Shown in pieces: positions 35,252 through 44,232 of a stretch of DNA of 64,000 bases. The notes below the pieces were generated by a model. That model saw only the letters and a list, made by a program, of their open reading frames with translations. It did not search any database and was not told the origin of the DNA. The position numbers and the translations under genes are program-made. How positions within the stretch are numbered: position 1 is the first letter of the stretch; each line of letters opens with the position of its first letter. This DNA is from Tous-C4FEB sp044356555 (GTDB lineage: Bacteria > Verrucomicrobiota > Verrucomicrobiia > Opitutales > Opitutaceae): positions 1 through 64,000 of the forward strand of contig JBIKWB010000004.1 of NCBI GenBank assembly GCA_044356555.1. The letters run 5' to 3'.

Positions 35252-38241
35252 GGCAATTCGTAAACCTCAACCAGCGCGAGGCCCGTGGTATCGCCGATGC
35301 CCGAGACCTGCGCGGTGTAGGCGCCGGGTGCGAGCGTCACGATCATCGCGGTATCCGCGCTGCCGGGAGCAAAGGCAAACGCACCCGCCTGCGCGGCCGC
35401 CGCGGCCAACGTCGCCGCATCGGGCGACGTACTCCAGCCCGTGTTTTGCAACACCGGGGTGAGCCCGGAGAACAGCGTGAGCTGCGGCCGCGCGAGCAGG
35501 CCACCGAGGCTGAACTGCGCGAGCGCCGGACCGGCGCCGCGGATCAACACGCGCTTGGGCGCGGGACCGGCAATCGTCAGGCCCAAGATCAGCGCGTCTG
35601 CTCCCGGACCGGCAATCGCCCGGGTCGCGAGACTCGGCAAATTCGCGCCGGGCGCCGGTGCCGCCAGATCGTAAACTTCCAAGAGCCCGACGCCGGCCGC
35701 GCCGGTGCCCGCGCTCATGAGCACCGTGTAACCGCCGGGGGCGAGCGTCGTAAGGATGGCGGAATCCGCACTGCCAGCCGCAAACGCGAACGCTCCGGAA
35801 CGGGCCGCGGCCGACGAAATCGCCGCTGCGTTGATCGCCGTACTCCACCCGGCATTGGTCCCGATTTCCGTGGAGCCACTATAAAGTTCGAGCCGGGGTG
35901 CGGCGAGCGCGCCGCTCACGCCGAGCGCGCCCAACGTGGGCCCGGCAGCGCGGATCAGCACCGGCTTTGCGGCCGTACCGGCGATCGAGAAACCGGCGAT
36001 GGCGGTCTGGTCGCCGTTGGCCGTGCGCGTGCGCGATGCGAGGCTGGCGAGTCGCGAATCAGCGGAGTTCGGCACGGTGAGACCGACCCCCGTCGTGAGC
36101 GTGACCGCGAGATCGTCGATGCGCCAGTTGGCGGTGCTCGTGCCGGCGTTGCCCGCGCCGCCGTAGCCGTAAAGACGGAACGTCACCGGTGTGGCCGCGG
36201 CGCTTACGACGGGGAACAGCGCCGGTGTGATCAGCGTCCACGCGCTGTTGTTGGCGAGCGGACCGGCGGCGACGAGCACCGGTGCCGCCGTGCCGTTGAT
36301 CGCGAACACCGCATAGGCCTGCGGGCCGGTACCCGTGCTGCGGGCCCCGAAACTCATCCCACTCACCACGAGCTGACGGCCGGCGACGGGGGTCAGGGTA
36401 AATTCAAAAAACGCCGAGCCGCCCTCGGCGAGATTGAGCGGGCCGACGCGCGCGGCCGCGCCGGCATTGGAGGTGCCGGTCGCGCCCGCATAGCCGCTCG
36501 AAACGGAAACCGTGGTGAGCGTGAGCGTGGTGCCGTTGTTGTTGCGTTGCACGACCGTGCCGCCGGTGACATCGGCCGGCAGCCCGCGGACGGGCTCCGC
36601 CACCGAGAAATCCCACGCCACGACCGGCGGCGGAGCGACCGCGACGGTGAGCGCAAACGGCGCGCTGGTGACGGCGCCGAGGGCGTTGGTGATAACCACA
36701 TCGTAGCTGCCGGCGTCGGCCGACGTCGCAGCCGGAATAGCCAGCGTGGCCGTGGTCGCGCTGGCGTTGCCGGCGATCGCGACGCCGCCCCGGCGCCATT
36801 GATAAACGAAGGGCGCCGTGCCGCTGGCGACGACGGTGAGCGTAGCCGTTGCACCGGGTGCAACGGTCTGCGCGACGGGCGCGACCGCGATGCTGGGCGC
36901 CGCCGGCGTAACCGACAGCAGGGCGGCGGCGCTGGTGACCGAGCCCACGGAATTCGTGATCACGACATCGTAGAGCGCGGCATCGGCGGCCTGGGCGTTG
37001 GGGAGAACGAGTGAGGCGGTGGCCGCGCTCGTGTTGCCGGTGATCGCGAGACCGGCCCGGCGCCATTGGTAAACGAGCGTCGGCGAACCGCTCGCGACGA
37101 CGGCCAAGGTAGCGGTCGCGCCGGCCGCGACCGTGCGCGCGGGCGGGGCGGTCACGACGACCGGCGGCAAGCCCGTGAGCACGAGCGGCACGGCCGCGCT
37201 CGTGACGGAGCCGACCGGGTTTCGCACGACGACCGTGTAGTTGCCGAGGGCCGTCGCCGTGAGGTTGGAGAGGGTCAGGGTGGCGGCGGTGGCGCCCGGA
37301 ATTTCAATTTCCTCGCGCGACCATTGATACGTGAGGGTCGACGCACCCGCGGCGACGACGGAGAACGAGGCGCTGCCGCCCACGGCGGCCGTCTGCCCGA
37401 CCGGCTGCGTCGTGATCGTGGGCGAACCGGCCGCCGGGGCACCATCGGCCCTCGCTCGGAGCGCGGCGGCGACGTTATCGGGCAGTTCACTGAAAAACGT
37501 GTAGCCGGTGTCGGCCTGGATCTGCGCCGCCGTGGTGATGTAGTTCTGCCACGGATTACTCCGGACGCCGGCGATATTGGGAATCTTGATGGCGATCACG
37601 CGCGTGGTGGTGGTGATGCGGCTAAGGGCGGTGCCGGCGCCGGCGGGAACGACCACCGCAATCTTCCAGGTGTATCCGGCGACCGCGACGCCGCTGGCGA
37701 TGGTAGCGCCGGAGAAACCACTCGGTCCGGTAATGATGAGCACCTCGTTGCCGGCGGCGGCGAGCGTGCGGCATTCACTTTCAAAATTTGCCCACACGCC
37801 CTGATTGTTGTCGGGGGCCTGCGGAATCATGTTGGTCATGAAAAACGTGGCCTCGTTGTCGGCGACCGTGACGGTGCGATCGCCCGAGGGACACATGTGG
37901 CCGCGGTCAAAGCCCGAGCCCGAGTAGTCGGTGGTGAGCACCTGGTAAAATCCGGCGGGCAGCGTGGTGTCTTGGAAAAAATTATCGGAGCGGCCAGAGG
38001 AGCCGAGGTCGGCGGTGGTAAGGTTCCAACTGACCCAGTTGGGCTCGCGCGTGGTGTTGTTGTAGGAGAGCGAATACTGGGGCCGCGCGATGAGGTAGTT
38101 GGTGGTCGCGGTCGCGACGGCGGTGGCGCCGCTGGGGTTGCCGAGCTGACTCTGGAGCGCGGCCCCGATCGTCGCGCGCGCGATCCCGGCGAGTTGGAGA
38201 ACAACCAAGGCGAGCAGGACAAAACGACGCGGCAAGTTCAT
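35248..38241 (-). CDS. Secreted DNA/RNA non-specific endonuclease with Ig-like domains
   Basis: 997 residues from the ATG at 38241, which precedes a signal peptide (LPRRFVLLALVVLQLAGIARA). The N-terminal 260 residues form a beta-beta-alpha-metal nuclease: FDRGHMCPSGDRT carries the catalytic His115, and TNMIPQAPDNNQGVWANFES holds the Asn and Glu positions that bind the metal. Three Ig-like domains follow (TYQWSREEIEIPGAT, VYQWRRAGLAITG, VYQWRRGGVAIAG), then a beta-sandwich with WRIDDLAV, then two homologous C-terminal modules containing KPVLIRAAGPTLGALGV and KRVLIRGAGPALAQF. The last two probably attach the enzyme to a surface. It would degrade extracellular nucleic acids. The helical-repeat gene overlaps its end. 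Confidence 0.85.
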   Translation of the reverse strand: MNLPRRFVLLALVVLQLAGIARATIGAALQSQLGNPSGATAVATATTNYLIARPQYSLSYNNTTREPNWVSWNLTTADLGSSGRSDNFFQDTTLPAGFYQVLTTDYSGSGFDRGHMCPSGDRTVTVADNEATFFMTNMIPQAPDNNQGVWANFESECRTLAAAGNEVLIITGPSGFSGATIASGVAVAGYTWKIAVVVPAGAGTALSRITTTTRVIAIKIPNIAGVRSNPWQNYITTAAQIQADTGYTFFSELPDNVAAALRARADGAPAAGSPTITTQPVGQTAAVGGSASFSVVAAGASTLTYQWSREEIEIPGATAATLTLSNLTATALGNYTVVVRNPVGSVTSAAVPLVLTGLPPVVVTAPPARTVAAGATATLAVVASGSPTLVYQWRRAGLAITGNTSAATASLVLPNAQAADAALYDVVITNSVGSVTSAAALLSVTPAAPSIAVAPVAQTVAPGATATLTVVASGTAPFVYQWRRGGVAIAGNASATTATLAIPAATSADAGSYDVVITNALGAVTSAPFALTVAVAPPPVVAWDFSVAEPVRGLPADVTGGTVVQRNNNGTTLTLTTVSVSSGYAGATGTSNAGAAARVGPLNLAEGGSAFFEFTLTPVAGRQLVVSGMSFGARSTGTGPQAYAVFAINGTAAPVLVAAGPLANNSAWTLITPALFPVVSAAATPVTFRLYGYGGAGNAGTSTANWRIDDLAVTLTTGVGLTVPNSADSRLASLASRTRTANGDQTAIAGFSIAGTAAKPVLIRAAGPTLGALGVSGALAAPRLELYSGSTEIGTNAGWSTAINAAAISSAAARSGAFAFAAGSADSAILTTLAPGGYTVLMSAGTGAAGVGLLEVYDLAAPAPGANLPSLATRAIAGPGADALILGLTIAGPAPKRVLIRGAGPALAQFSLGGLLARPQLTLFSGLTPVLQNTGWSTSPDAATLAAAAAQAGAFAFAPGSADTAMIVTLAPGAYTAQVSGIGDTTGLALVEVYELP

Positions 38242-38326
38242 GGGCGAAGCGTGGCGCAAGCGGCGCGGAAAAAGCAACTGCGACGGCGAGCGCGGAATTC
38301 GCCCGCCACTACGGCCGAATCAAGAT

Positions 38327-38348
38327 TTGACTGGGTATGACGCAGTCA
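38327..38348. promoter_or_regulatory. Inverted repeat upstream of the toxin-antitoxin pair
   Basis: TGACTG (38328-38333) and CAGTCA (38343-38348) form an inverted repeat around 9 bp, 16 bp before the toxin start. TTGACT (38327-38332) inside it would serve as a -35 box; no good -10 is evident. An operator for the antitoxin would be usual for this family. Confidence 0.35.
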
Positions 38349-38363
38349 CACCTTTGACCGCTC

Positions 38364-38696
38364 ATGACTTTGGTCGAAACAACCGCATTCACGCGCTTGA
38401 TCACGGAATTGGTCAGTGACGACGACTACGCCAAATTTCAACGCGAACTGGCCGAGTCGCCCGAAAAAGGCGATCTAATGGCAGGATGCGGGGGCGTGCG
38501 CAAAGTTCGCATCGCCGCCAAAGGCCGGGGGAAAAGCGGCGGCGCCAGAGTGATCTACCTTTATCTCCGCCATCGTGACGTGATCTATCTTCTCTATCTC
38601 TTCACCAAAAATGACGCGGCCAATCTTAGCGCCGACGGAAAGAAGTCGATGCGCCAACTCGCGCACGAGATTAAGAACCATCCCTTCCAACCATGA
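38364..38696 (+). CDS. higB: HigB/RelE-type toxin
   Basis: 110 residues, no signal peptide. The pattern is that of RelE-superfamily toxins of the HigB-2 group: an N-terminal TTAFTRLI helix, SPEKGDLMAGCGGVRKVRIAA, GGARVIYLYL, YLLYLFTKNDAANLSADGKK and a final helix. By family these are ribosome-dependent mRNA endonucleases. The gene precedes the antitoxin, the usual higBA order, and overlaps it by ATGA at 38693-38696. Confidence 0.88.
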   Translation: MTLVETTAFTRLITELVSDDDYAKFQRELAESPEKGDLMAGCGGVRKVRIAAKGRGKSGGARVIYLYLRHRDVIYLLYLFTKNDAANLSADGKKSMRQLAHEIKNHPFQP

Positions 38697-39004
38697 AAAA
38701 GACCAAACCGCTCAAACAGGCCGAACTGATCGAAAGCATGCGCGAAGCATTGGCGCACACGCGCGGCCAGCTCACCCTCAAGACCACCCGAGTGCCGCAG
38801 CCGGCCCGGAAGATGTCCCCCGCGAGTATCGCGCGTCTTCGGCGTAGCCTGAAAGCCAGCACTCCCGTTTTTGCCGCCTATTTGAACGTGACGGCGGACA
38901 CGGTTCGAAGCTGGGAAAAGAATCGCCGCCAGCCTTCCGGCCCCGCATTGCGCCTGCTTCAAATCGCCGAAAAACAACCGGAGATTCTCCGCGCTTCAGC
39001 CTGA
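38693..39004 (+). CDS. higA: HigA-type antitoxin with XRE helix-turn-helix
   Basis: 103 residues. The C-terminal half is an XRE-like helix-turn-helix (SPASIARLRRSLKASTPVFA, AYLNVTADTVRSWEKNRRQP, SGPALRLLQIAEKQPEIL). The N-terminal part probably binds and neutralises the toxin encoded by the overlapping upstream gene. Autoregulation through the inverted repeat at 38328-38348 is likely by analogy. Confidence 0.88.
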   Translation: MKKTKPLKQAELIESMREALAHTRGQLTLKTTRVPQPARKMSPASIARLRRSLKASTPVFAAYLNVTADTVRSWEKNRRQPSGPALRLLQIAEKQPEILRASA

Positions 39005-39053
39005 AGTCCCCCACGGCAGCCGGGTTCGGCGACCCCGCGCTAAAACGGAAACG

Positions 39054-40280
39054 TCACCCCAACCGTGCGACGAGTTTCGCGCGGCTGTTGACCGCGAGTT
39101 TCACGAAGATCGACTGCAACTGGTTTTTGATCGTGCCCACGCCTTTGTGCAGACGGCCCGCAATCTCCTCGTTGCTCAGGCCTTCCCGCACCAGCAGCGC
39201 CACCTCGCGTTCGCGCGGGGTGAGCTGGCCCAACACCGTCAGCTGCCGCTCCTGCGCCTCGGCGCTGGGGGCGCCCAACGCCGTGTGGTTGATCAACTGG
39301 GCGAACAGATACGGACGCGTGAGCAACGGGTCGTCCATCGCCACAAGGCTGAGATCGGCGCGCAAGCCGGGTTGATCCGGGTGCGCGAGCTTCCGCCTCA
39401 GCCCGCCCTGCGCTCCGCCCGGGGTGAGCGCCTGCGCGTAGTGCTCCGCGAGCAGTTCTTCGTAGGTCTCCAGAAAAACCGGCGGGATCGCAAAGACCGC
39501 GCGACTGTTCATGCGGCGCGCAACCACCGGACCGAGGTTCCACCTCGCGCAGGTCTCGAAGGCTTCGGGGTTGGCAAAGACGAGTTCGCGTTTCGCGTTC
39601 ACCAAGAGGACGCCTTGGGGCAGGAGATTGATAAACTGCTGGAGCGTGCTGCGGCAGACGCGCTCTTCTTCCTGCTGCTCAATCCGACGGAGATTGCGGT
39701 CAAAAATCGGGTGCAGATCGAGCAGCAGGTTCATCTCACCGCGGGTGAACTCGGCGTGGGCAAACGCCCGGCGCAGCACCAGTATACTTTTGCGCTCACC
39801 GCGTTCCCAAGTCGTCAGGCCGACGAGTTTGTCAAAACCTTCGGGGCGGAGCACATGGCGGTAAAAGTCCGTGCGCCGCCGCGCGCGCAGATCGGCTGGC
39901 AGCATCTGCTCCAAGTTGTAGAGTTTAATGCCGGGGTGATCGTTGAGGTAGGCGTGGGTGGGCGTGAGCTTGGCGCGGGCCCGCCACCAGGCGACGGGCC
40001 GCAGCGAAGGCTGCGAGTGGAGCGTGAGCGCACCGGGAATCTTCTCCTGCGCATCAAGAAAGAGCGTCGCCGAGTGATGGTCGGGCAACGCTGCGCCGAT
40101 GAAGCCGCGCAACGCCGTCCAAAACTCCGTGACGTTGGCGGCGGTCTCGAGACCGATCACCGAGCGTTGCAACGCCGGATCATCGATCCTCAGGGCGCGG
40201 TCACGGACATCGATGGTGGCGGCTTTCTGGGTGACAGGCAATGCACCCGCGAGCCAAACCCGTTTCCTGCCCGGGCGCAC
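39054..40280 (-). CDS. LuxR family transcriptional regulator
   Basis: 408 residues from a GTG at 40280; the true start may lie further in because the first 25 residues look unlike a domain. The C-terminus is a LuxR/FixJ helix-turn-helix (LTPREREVALLVREGLSNEE, IAGRLHKGVGTIKNQLQSIF). The upstream 330 residues contain a GAF-like segment (ALPDHHSATLFLDAQEK, FDKLVGLTTWERGERKSILV) and a PAS-like part (LPQGVLLVNAKRELVFAN). It has no receiver domain, so it probably senses a small molecule directly. It is convergent with higBA and 174 bp from the five-thioredoxin gene start region; a dispersed repeat lies between. Confidence 0.8.
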   Translation of the reverse strand: MRPGRKRVWLAGALPVTQKAATIDVRDRALRIDDPALQRSVIGLETAANVTEFWTALRGFIGAALPDHHSATLFLDAQEKIPGALTLHSQPSLRPVAWWRARAKLTPTHAYLNDHPGIKLYNLEQMLPADLRARRRTDFYRHVLRPEGFDKLVGLTTWERGERKSILVLRRAFAHAEFTRGEMNLLLDLHPIFDRNLRRIEQQEEERVCRSTLQQFINLLPQGVLLVNAKRELVFANPEAFETCARWNLGPVVARRMNSRAVFAIPPVFLETYEELLAEHYAQALTPGGAQGGLRRKLAHPDQPGLRADLSLVAMDDPLLTRPYLFAQLINHTALGAPSAEAQERQLTVLGQLTPREREVALLVREGLSNEEIAGRLHKGVGTIKNQLQSIFVKLAVNSRAKLVARLG

Positions 40281-40329
40281 GGAGAAAAACGGGACGTTGC
40301 GCGAGGGGGCGCGCTAGAAGGTGCTTCGG

Positions 40330-40396
40330 GTAGGGCCTCACCTTGCGTGAGGCCGTTCCGGCTGCAGCTGAACGGCCCGACACAAGGTCGGGCCCA
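40330..40396. repeat. GGGTAGGGCC-type double hairpin repeat
   Basis: After GGGTAGG comes GGCCTCAC (40334-40341), loop CTTGC, GTGAGGCC (40347-40354); a central GCTGCAGC palindrome; then GGCCCGAC (40374-40381), loop ACAAG, GTCGGGCC (40387-40394). The two hairpins mirror each other. It lies downstream of the five-thioredoxin gene and could act as a transcription barrier. It belongs with the elements at 9461 and 55352. Confidence 0.6.
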
Positions 40397-40454
40397 CCAT
40401 CCGAGATCAATGAAGATACAGTCGACCCGTTCGACGGGCGCGGACCAATCCCAC

Positions 40455-43400
40455 TTAGCGCGAATCGCGCTTTTTCTGGTCTTCGACCGCTTTGGCCAAG
40501 ATCGCGGCGTCCACCTTGATGCCCGCTTTGGCGAGGGCGGCGTCGAGCAGGACTTCGCCTGCCATGTAGCCGATGGTAATCGCGGCGACCCTGCCTTCAC
40601 GATCGATGATGAACTGGGTCGGAATACCGGAGACGCCGTAGAGCTTGCGCGAGGCGCGGTCGGGGGTGCGCTCAGCCGCATCATGGGAGAAGATAAAGTC
40701 GGGATATTTCTCCGCGTTGGCTTTCACCCACTTCTCGAAATTCGCCCGGCTGTCGCTCGTGCAGGAACCAAGCACCACCACGCCTTGGTCCTTGTAAGTG
40801 GCGGCGACCTGTTGGGTGTGAGGCATCGAGGCGATGCACGGACCGCACCATGGGGCCCAGAAATCGAGGACCACGACCTTGCCCTTGAAATCGGAGATCT
40901 TGACCGGTTTGCCGGCGAGATCGGTGGTCGTGAAGTCCGGGGCAACCGCACCGACCTTCAGCATTTCGACCTTGGCCTCGGGCGGCGCGGCCTTCGTCTC
41001 GGCGGCGGTGAACACTTTCTTTGGCATGTCCTCGGGGGCGAGTTTCACGCCGGCGCGGAGCAGGAGATTGCCAAGGGATTCGGCCGACTGGGTGCCGGCG
41101 CCGAGGAAGAAGCCGAGGAAATTTCCCTTCGCATCGATGACATAGTTATTGGGCACGGGTGCCATCACGCCACCGGTGAACGCCATCGGAATCACCTTGG
41201 CGTAGTAGGCGCTCGAGGCGGCCTTCAAAGCTGCTTTCTCGTCGTCGCTCAATTGGTCGGGAGCCTTGGCCGGCCGATCGAGAGCGCCGGCGGGATCAAA
41301 CCACACCGGGAACGAAATCTTCGGCCCGTTGATGGCATACCATTGGTCAAAAGCCTCGCGCTTGCCGTAGGCGCCGACGCCGACGAAGACCACGCCTTGC
41401 GCGGCGTATTTCTTGGCCCAGGCGTCGTTGAACGCCTGCCCGGCTTCGGGCAAGCCGTTGCCCGCGGACCAAAAACTCAGGACGACAGTTTTGCCTTTGG
41501 TGAACTCCGAGAATTTTACCGCCGTGCCGTCGCTCCGCTGCGCCGTGAAATCAGGCACAGGCTCGCCGGCCTTGAGCTTGCCGTAAACCTCGCGGAACTG
41601 CGGCGCGGGATTTTTATCGGCCTCCTTCGCGGCGGCAGCGCGGGCGCGTTCGTCGGCGGCGGCTTTGGCGAGTTGCTTCTCACCTTCGGCAGCGATGACG
41701 GGATCCACTTTGACCCCGAGCTGGGCCAGTGCGCCCTCGGAGCGGACATCGCCTTTGCTGTAACCGACGATGGTCGCGGCGATCTTGCCGTCACGGCCGA
41801 TCACAAACTGCGTGGGGATACCCACGACCCGGTAAAGTTTCGACGAAGCGCGGTCGTCAAATGTCGCGGAGCCGCGCTCGTTCGGGTCCCACGTGAAAAC
41901 CATATCGGGATACTTCGACTGATTGGCGGGGATCCATTCCTTGAATTTCGCGATCGTGTCGCTCGTGCCGGAAGCGAGCACGACGACGTCTTGGTCTTTA
42001 TACTTCGCCGCGACCCCTTGCGTATGCGGAAACGACTCGAGGCAAGGCCCGCACCAGGTGGCCCAGAAGTCGAGGATGACAATCTTGCCCTTGTAATCGG
42101 AGAGGCGGACTTCTTTACCCGCGACGTTGTTCATCACGAAATCGGGTGCGACCGCGCCGGCGGCGAGGGTCGGCAGCCGGGCCGCGGCGGGCATCATGCC
42201 GCCTCCGGCGGGAGCGCCGGGCATCGGCTGGAGGGTGGCGGCGGGCATCGCGGCCCGGGCGGAATCGGCGGCGAGCATCGCGTCGAGCACGACGGCGGCG
42301 TCGTCGGCGGTGAGTTTCACTTCCTTCGACTTCGCGAGCATCGCTTTGGCCAAGGTCACAGCGCGTGCCCCCATGCCGATGCTGCCGCTGACGAGCTTGC
42401 CGGTGGAATCGATCACCACCGAAATGGGAAACATGCCGACGCCGAACGCCGTGTTGGTCACGCCCTCGGCCCACGCCTTGCCGGCGGGGTCCCACGCGAC
42501 GGCGAAACCGGGCTCGGCATTCTTGGCGCGCCAAGCGTCGAAGGCTTCGCGCTCGGTGGCGGCGAAGATGTTGAGGACCGCGAGTCCCTGCGCGCGATAA
42601 GCGGCGGCGGTCTCGGCGAGCCACGGCTGCGGGCCGTTGCTGGTGCTGAAATGGAGCAACAACGGCTTGCCGCGGAAACTGGAAAGCTTGAGCGGCTTAC
42701 CGTCCGCCGCGGTGACGGTGAAGTCGGTGACCATTTGACCGGCGAGCACACTGCCGAACTTTGCCGGCACGAAGCTCGGGGCGGGAGCACCGGCGGCTTT
42801 GGCCGCGGGCATCGCGGGGGTTTTGCCCACCATCGGGATGGACTTGGGCTCGGCCAGATTCGGTTTCGGCTCGGGCGGCATCGAAGCGAGGTCAACCTTC
42901 ACACCGGCGCGGGCGAGGGCGTAATCGATCCGGAAATCATCGCCGGGACCGCCACCGGTCTTCGTCTCGATCAACTTTCCGTCTCGGCCGATGATGAACA
43001 TCGTGGGAAACCCGGTCACACCGTAGCTGAGATTGAAGACCGAGTTTTTCCAGCCGTCTTTGCCCGCCGGATCGAAGGTCATGGCAAATGCGTAGCGCGC
43101 GGCGTTGCGCGCGATCCAGCCATCGTAGTTCTCCCGCGTATCGCTCGAGGTGACGCCAAGCAACACCACGCCTTGATCGGCGTATTTGCGCGCAATGCGG
43201 TCGAGATTGGGCATCGCCGCCTGGCACGGTCCGCACCACGTGGCCGAGACATCGAGGAGGACGATTTTGCCGCGGAAATCGGCGAGACGCACGGTTTCGC
43301 CCTTGGCGTTGAGCACGGAAAACTCCGGGGCCATCGCACCGGGCACCGGGCCTTTAACGCCGGACGTGGACGCTCCGGCGACCACCGGCACAGTTTCCTG

Positions 43401-43463
43401 CGCGGGCAAGGCGGTGACGACGAACGCAGCGGCGAGCAGGGTGAGAAGGCGGGCGAATTTCAT
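40455..43463 (-). CDS. Secreted protein with five thioredoxin-like domains
   Basis: 1,002 residues with a signal peptide (MKFARLLTLLAAAFVVTALPAQ). Five TlpA/AhpC-type thioredoxin folds follow in tandem. Domain 1 has WCGPC (C77, C80), domain 3 WCGPC (C471, C474) and domain 5 WCGPC (C873, C876). Domain 2 has SNGPQ (about 275-279) and domain 4 GNGLP (about 668-672) at the same place, so both have lost both cysteines. All domains keep the strand preceding the site, and domains 1, 3 and 5 keep the cis-Pro loop (GFPT, GIPT, GIPT). Linkers are Ala/Pro-rich. The active domains probably carry out thiol-disulfide exchange in the periplasm and the inactive ones bind a partner. It lies at the end of a region dense in TlpA genes. 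Confidence 0.9.
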   Translation of the reverse strand: MKFARLLTLLAAAFVVTALPAQETVPVVAGASTSGVKGPVPGAMAPEFSVLNAKGETVRLADFRGKIVLLDVSATWCGPCQAAMPNLDRIARKYADQGVVLLGVTSSDTRENYDGWIARNAARYAFAMTFDPAGKDGWKNSVFNLSYGVTGFPTMFIIGRDGKLIETKTGGGPGDDFRIDYALARAGVKVDLASMPPEPKPNLAEPKSIPMVGKTPAMPAAKAAGAPAPSFVPAKFGSVLAGQMVTDFTVTAADGKPLKLSSFRGKPLLLHFSTSNGPQPWLAETAAAYRAQGLAVLNIFAATEREAFDAWRAKNAEPGFAVAWDPAGKAWAEGVTNTAFGVGMFPISVVIDSTGKLVSGSIGMGARAVTLAKAMLAKSKEVKLTADDAAVVLDAMLAADSARAAMPAATLQPMPGAPAGGGMMPAAARLPTLAAGAVAPDFVMNNVAGKEVRLSDYKGKIVILDFWATWCGPCLESFPHTQGVAAKYKDQDVVVLASGTSDTIAKFKEWIPANQSKYPDMVFTWDPNERGSATFDDRASSKLYRVVGIPTQFVIGRDGKIAATIVGYSKGDVRSEGALAQLGVKVDPVIAAEGEKQLAKAAADERARAAAAKEADKNPAPQFREVYGKLKAGEPVPDFTAQRSDGTAVKFSEFTKGKTVVLSFWSAGNGLPEAGQAFNDAWAKKYAAQGVVFVGVGAYGKREAFDQWYAINGPKISFPVWFDPAGALDRPAKAPDQLSDDEKAALKAASSAYYAKVIPMAFTGGVMAPVPNNYVIDAKGNFLGFFLGAGTQSAESLGNLLLRAGVKLAPEDMPKKVFTAAETKAAPPEAKVEMLKVGAVAPDFTTTDLAGKPVKISDFKGKVVVLDFWAPWCGPCIASMPHTQQVAATYKDQGVVVLGSCTSDSRANFEKWVKANAEKYPDFIFSHDAAERTPDRASRKLYGVSGIPTQFIIDREGRVAAITIGYMAGEVLLDAALAKAGIKVDAAILAKAVEDQKKRDSR

Positions 43464-43581
43464 AAAAATTGGATGAGACCAGACAGACGTTGATCGGGGA
43501 GAACAGGACTAAAGGAAAACGCTAGCATCGGGTTTCGGCGGAGGCCATAGGCTTAAAGTAATAAGCCGGACCAGCCGACGA

Positions 43582-44013
43582 TCAAGATCCCGCGCGAATC
43601 CCGGCAGGCGGCGGGCGGAGCTGGAGCAAATCCCATTTGTTGCCATAGAGATCACGAAAAACCGCCACCGTTCCGTAGTTCTCGTCGCGGGGTTCCTCGA
43701 GAAACTCGACTCCTCGCCGAAGAAACGCGGCGTGATCCCGGGCAAAATCATCGGTGTGCAAAAACAAAAAGACCCGTCCGCCGGCCTGCCAGCCGACCGC
43801 GGCAAGCTCGGCGTCGTTCTTCGCCCGGGCCAGCAAGAGGCAGGCACCCACCGCCGAGGCGTCCGGTCCCGGCGGCACCACGAGAACCCAACGCTTGCCC
43901 GGGGCGAGCGGAGTATCCTCAACCAGGCGAAAGCCCATCACGTTTGTGTAGTAGGCGATCGCCTCGTCGTAATCGCGGACAAGCAGGGAAATATAGCCGA
44001 GGCGCTGTTGCAC
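43582..44013 (-). CDS. VOC (glyoxalase/bleomycin resistance) family protein
   Basis: About 143 residues from a GTG at 44013; the frame is open to 44166 but the extra N-terminal residues look non-coding. The start is uncertain. The VOC pattern is clear: LGYISLLVRDYDEAIAYYTN, MGFRLVEDTPLAPGKRWVLV, RVFLFLHTDDFARDHAAFLR, GVEFLEEPRDENYGTVAVFR and DLYGNKWDLLQL. The final FRDLYGNKWDL block carries the Glu/Asp-type metal position of the second beta-alpha-beta-beta-beta module. The substrate is unknown. It is on the same strand as the thioredoxin genes but with no overlap. Confidence 0.75.
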   Translation of the reverse strand: MQQRLGYISLLVRDYDEAIAYYTNVMGFRLVEDTPLAPGKRWVLVVPPGPDASAVGACLLLARAKNDAELAAVGWQAGGRVFLFLHTDDFARDHAAFLRRGVEFLEEPRDENYGTVAVFRDLYGNKWDLLQLRPPPAGIRAGS

Positions 44014-44232
44014 CCGCGGATTTGGAGGGAATTGCCGACGCGAAGCGAGCCCGAGCGCCAGGCCGAAAAAATGCCCCGCCCTCGGGCTGCAATCGAACCG
44101 AACGTTGGCCGGCGCTGGGAGCTGCGAGCGCGCGATCCTTCCGCCGAACCGCCCAAAGAGAGTCACTGACCTACTTTTACGAGCTACCGGTGTCGGTCCG
44201 GGAACCTGCTCCCGCCGATGACTTCGGTCCGG

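Noticed and set aside
34762..37014. Plus-strand open frame of 750 codons antisense to the helical-repeat and nuclease genes
   Set aside because: Arg/Gly-rich shadow of repetitive GC-rich coding DNA; no signal, domain or start context.
36400..37400. Possible CRISPR or satellite array because of repeating GC-rich units
   Set aside because: The units are Ig-like domain codons (YQWRR, VVITN) at about 250-bp spacing and not identical direct repeats with spacers.
39147..43493. Very long plus-strand open frame (about 1,448 codons) antisense to the LuxR and five-thioredoxin genes
   Set aside because: It is rich in Arg, Gly and Ala with no domain, and runs straight through two well-supported minus-strand genes. 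GC-rich codon bias produces such frames.
43550..43567. Terminator after the VOC gene (GGCTTA/TAAGCC hairpin)
   Set aside because: The stem is only 6 bp, AT-containing, and no T-run follows.
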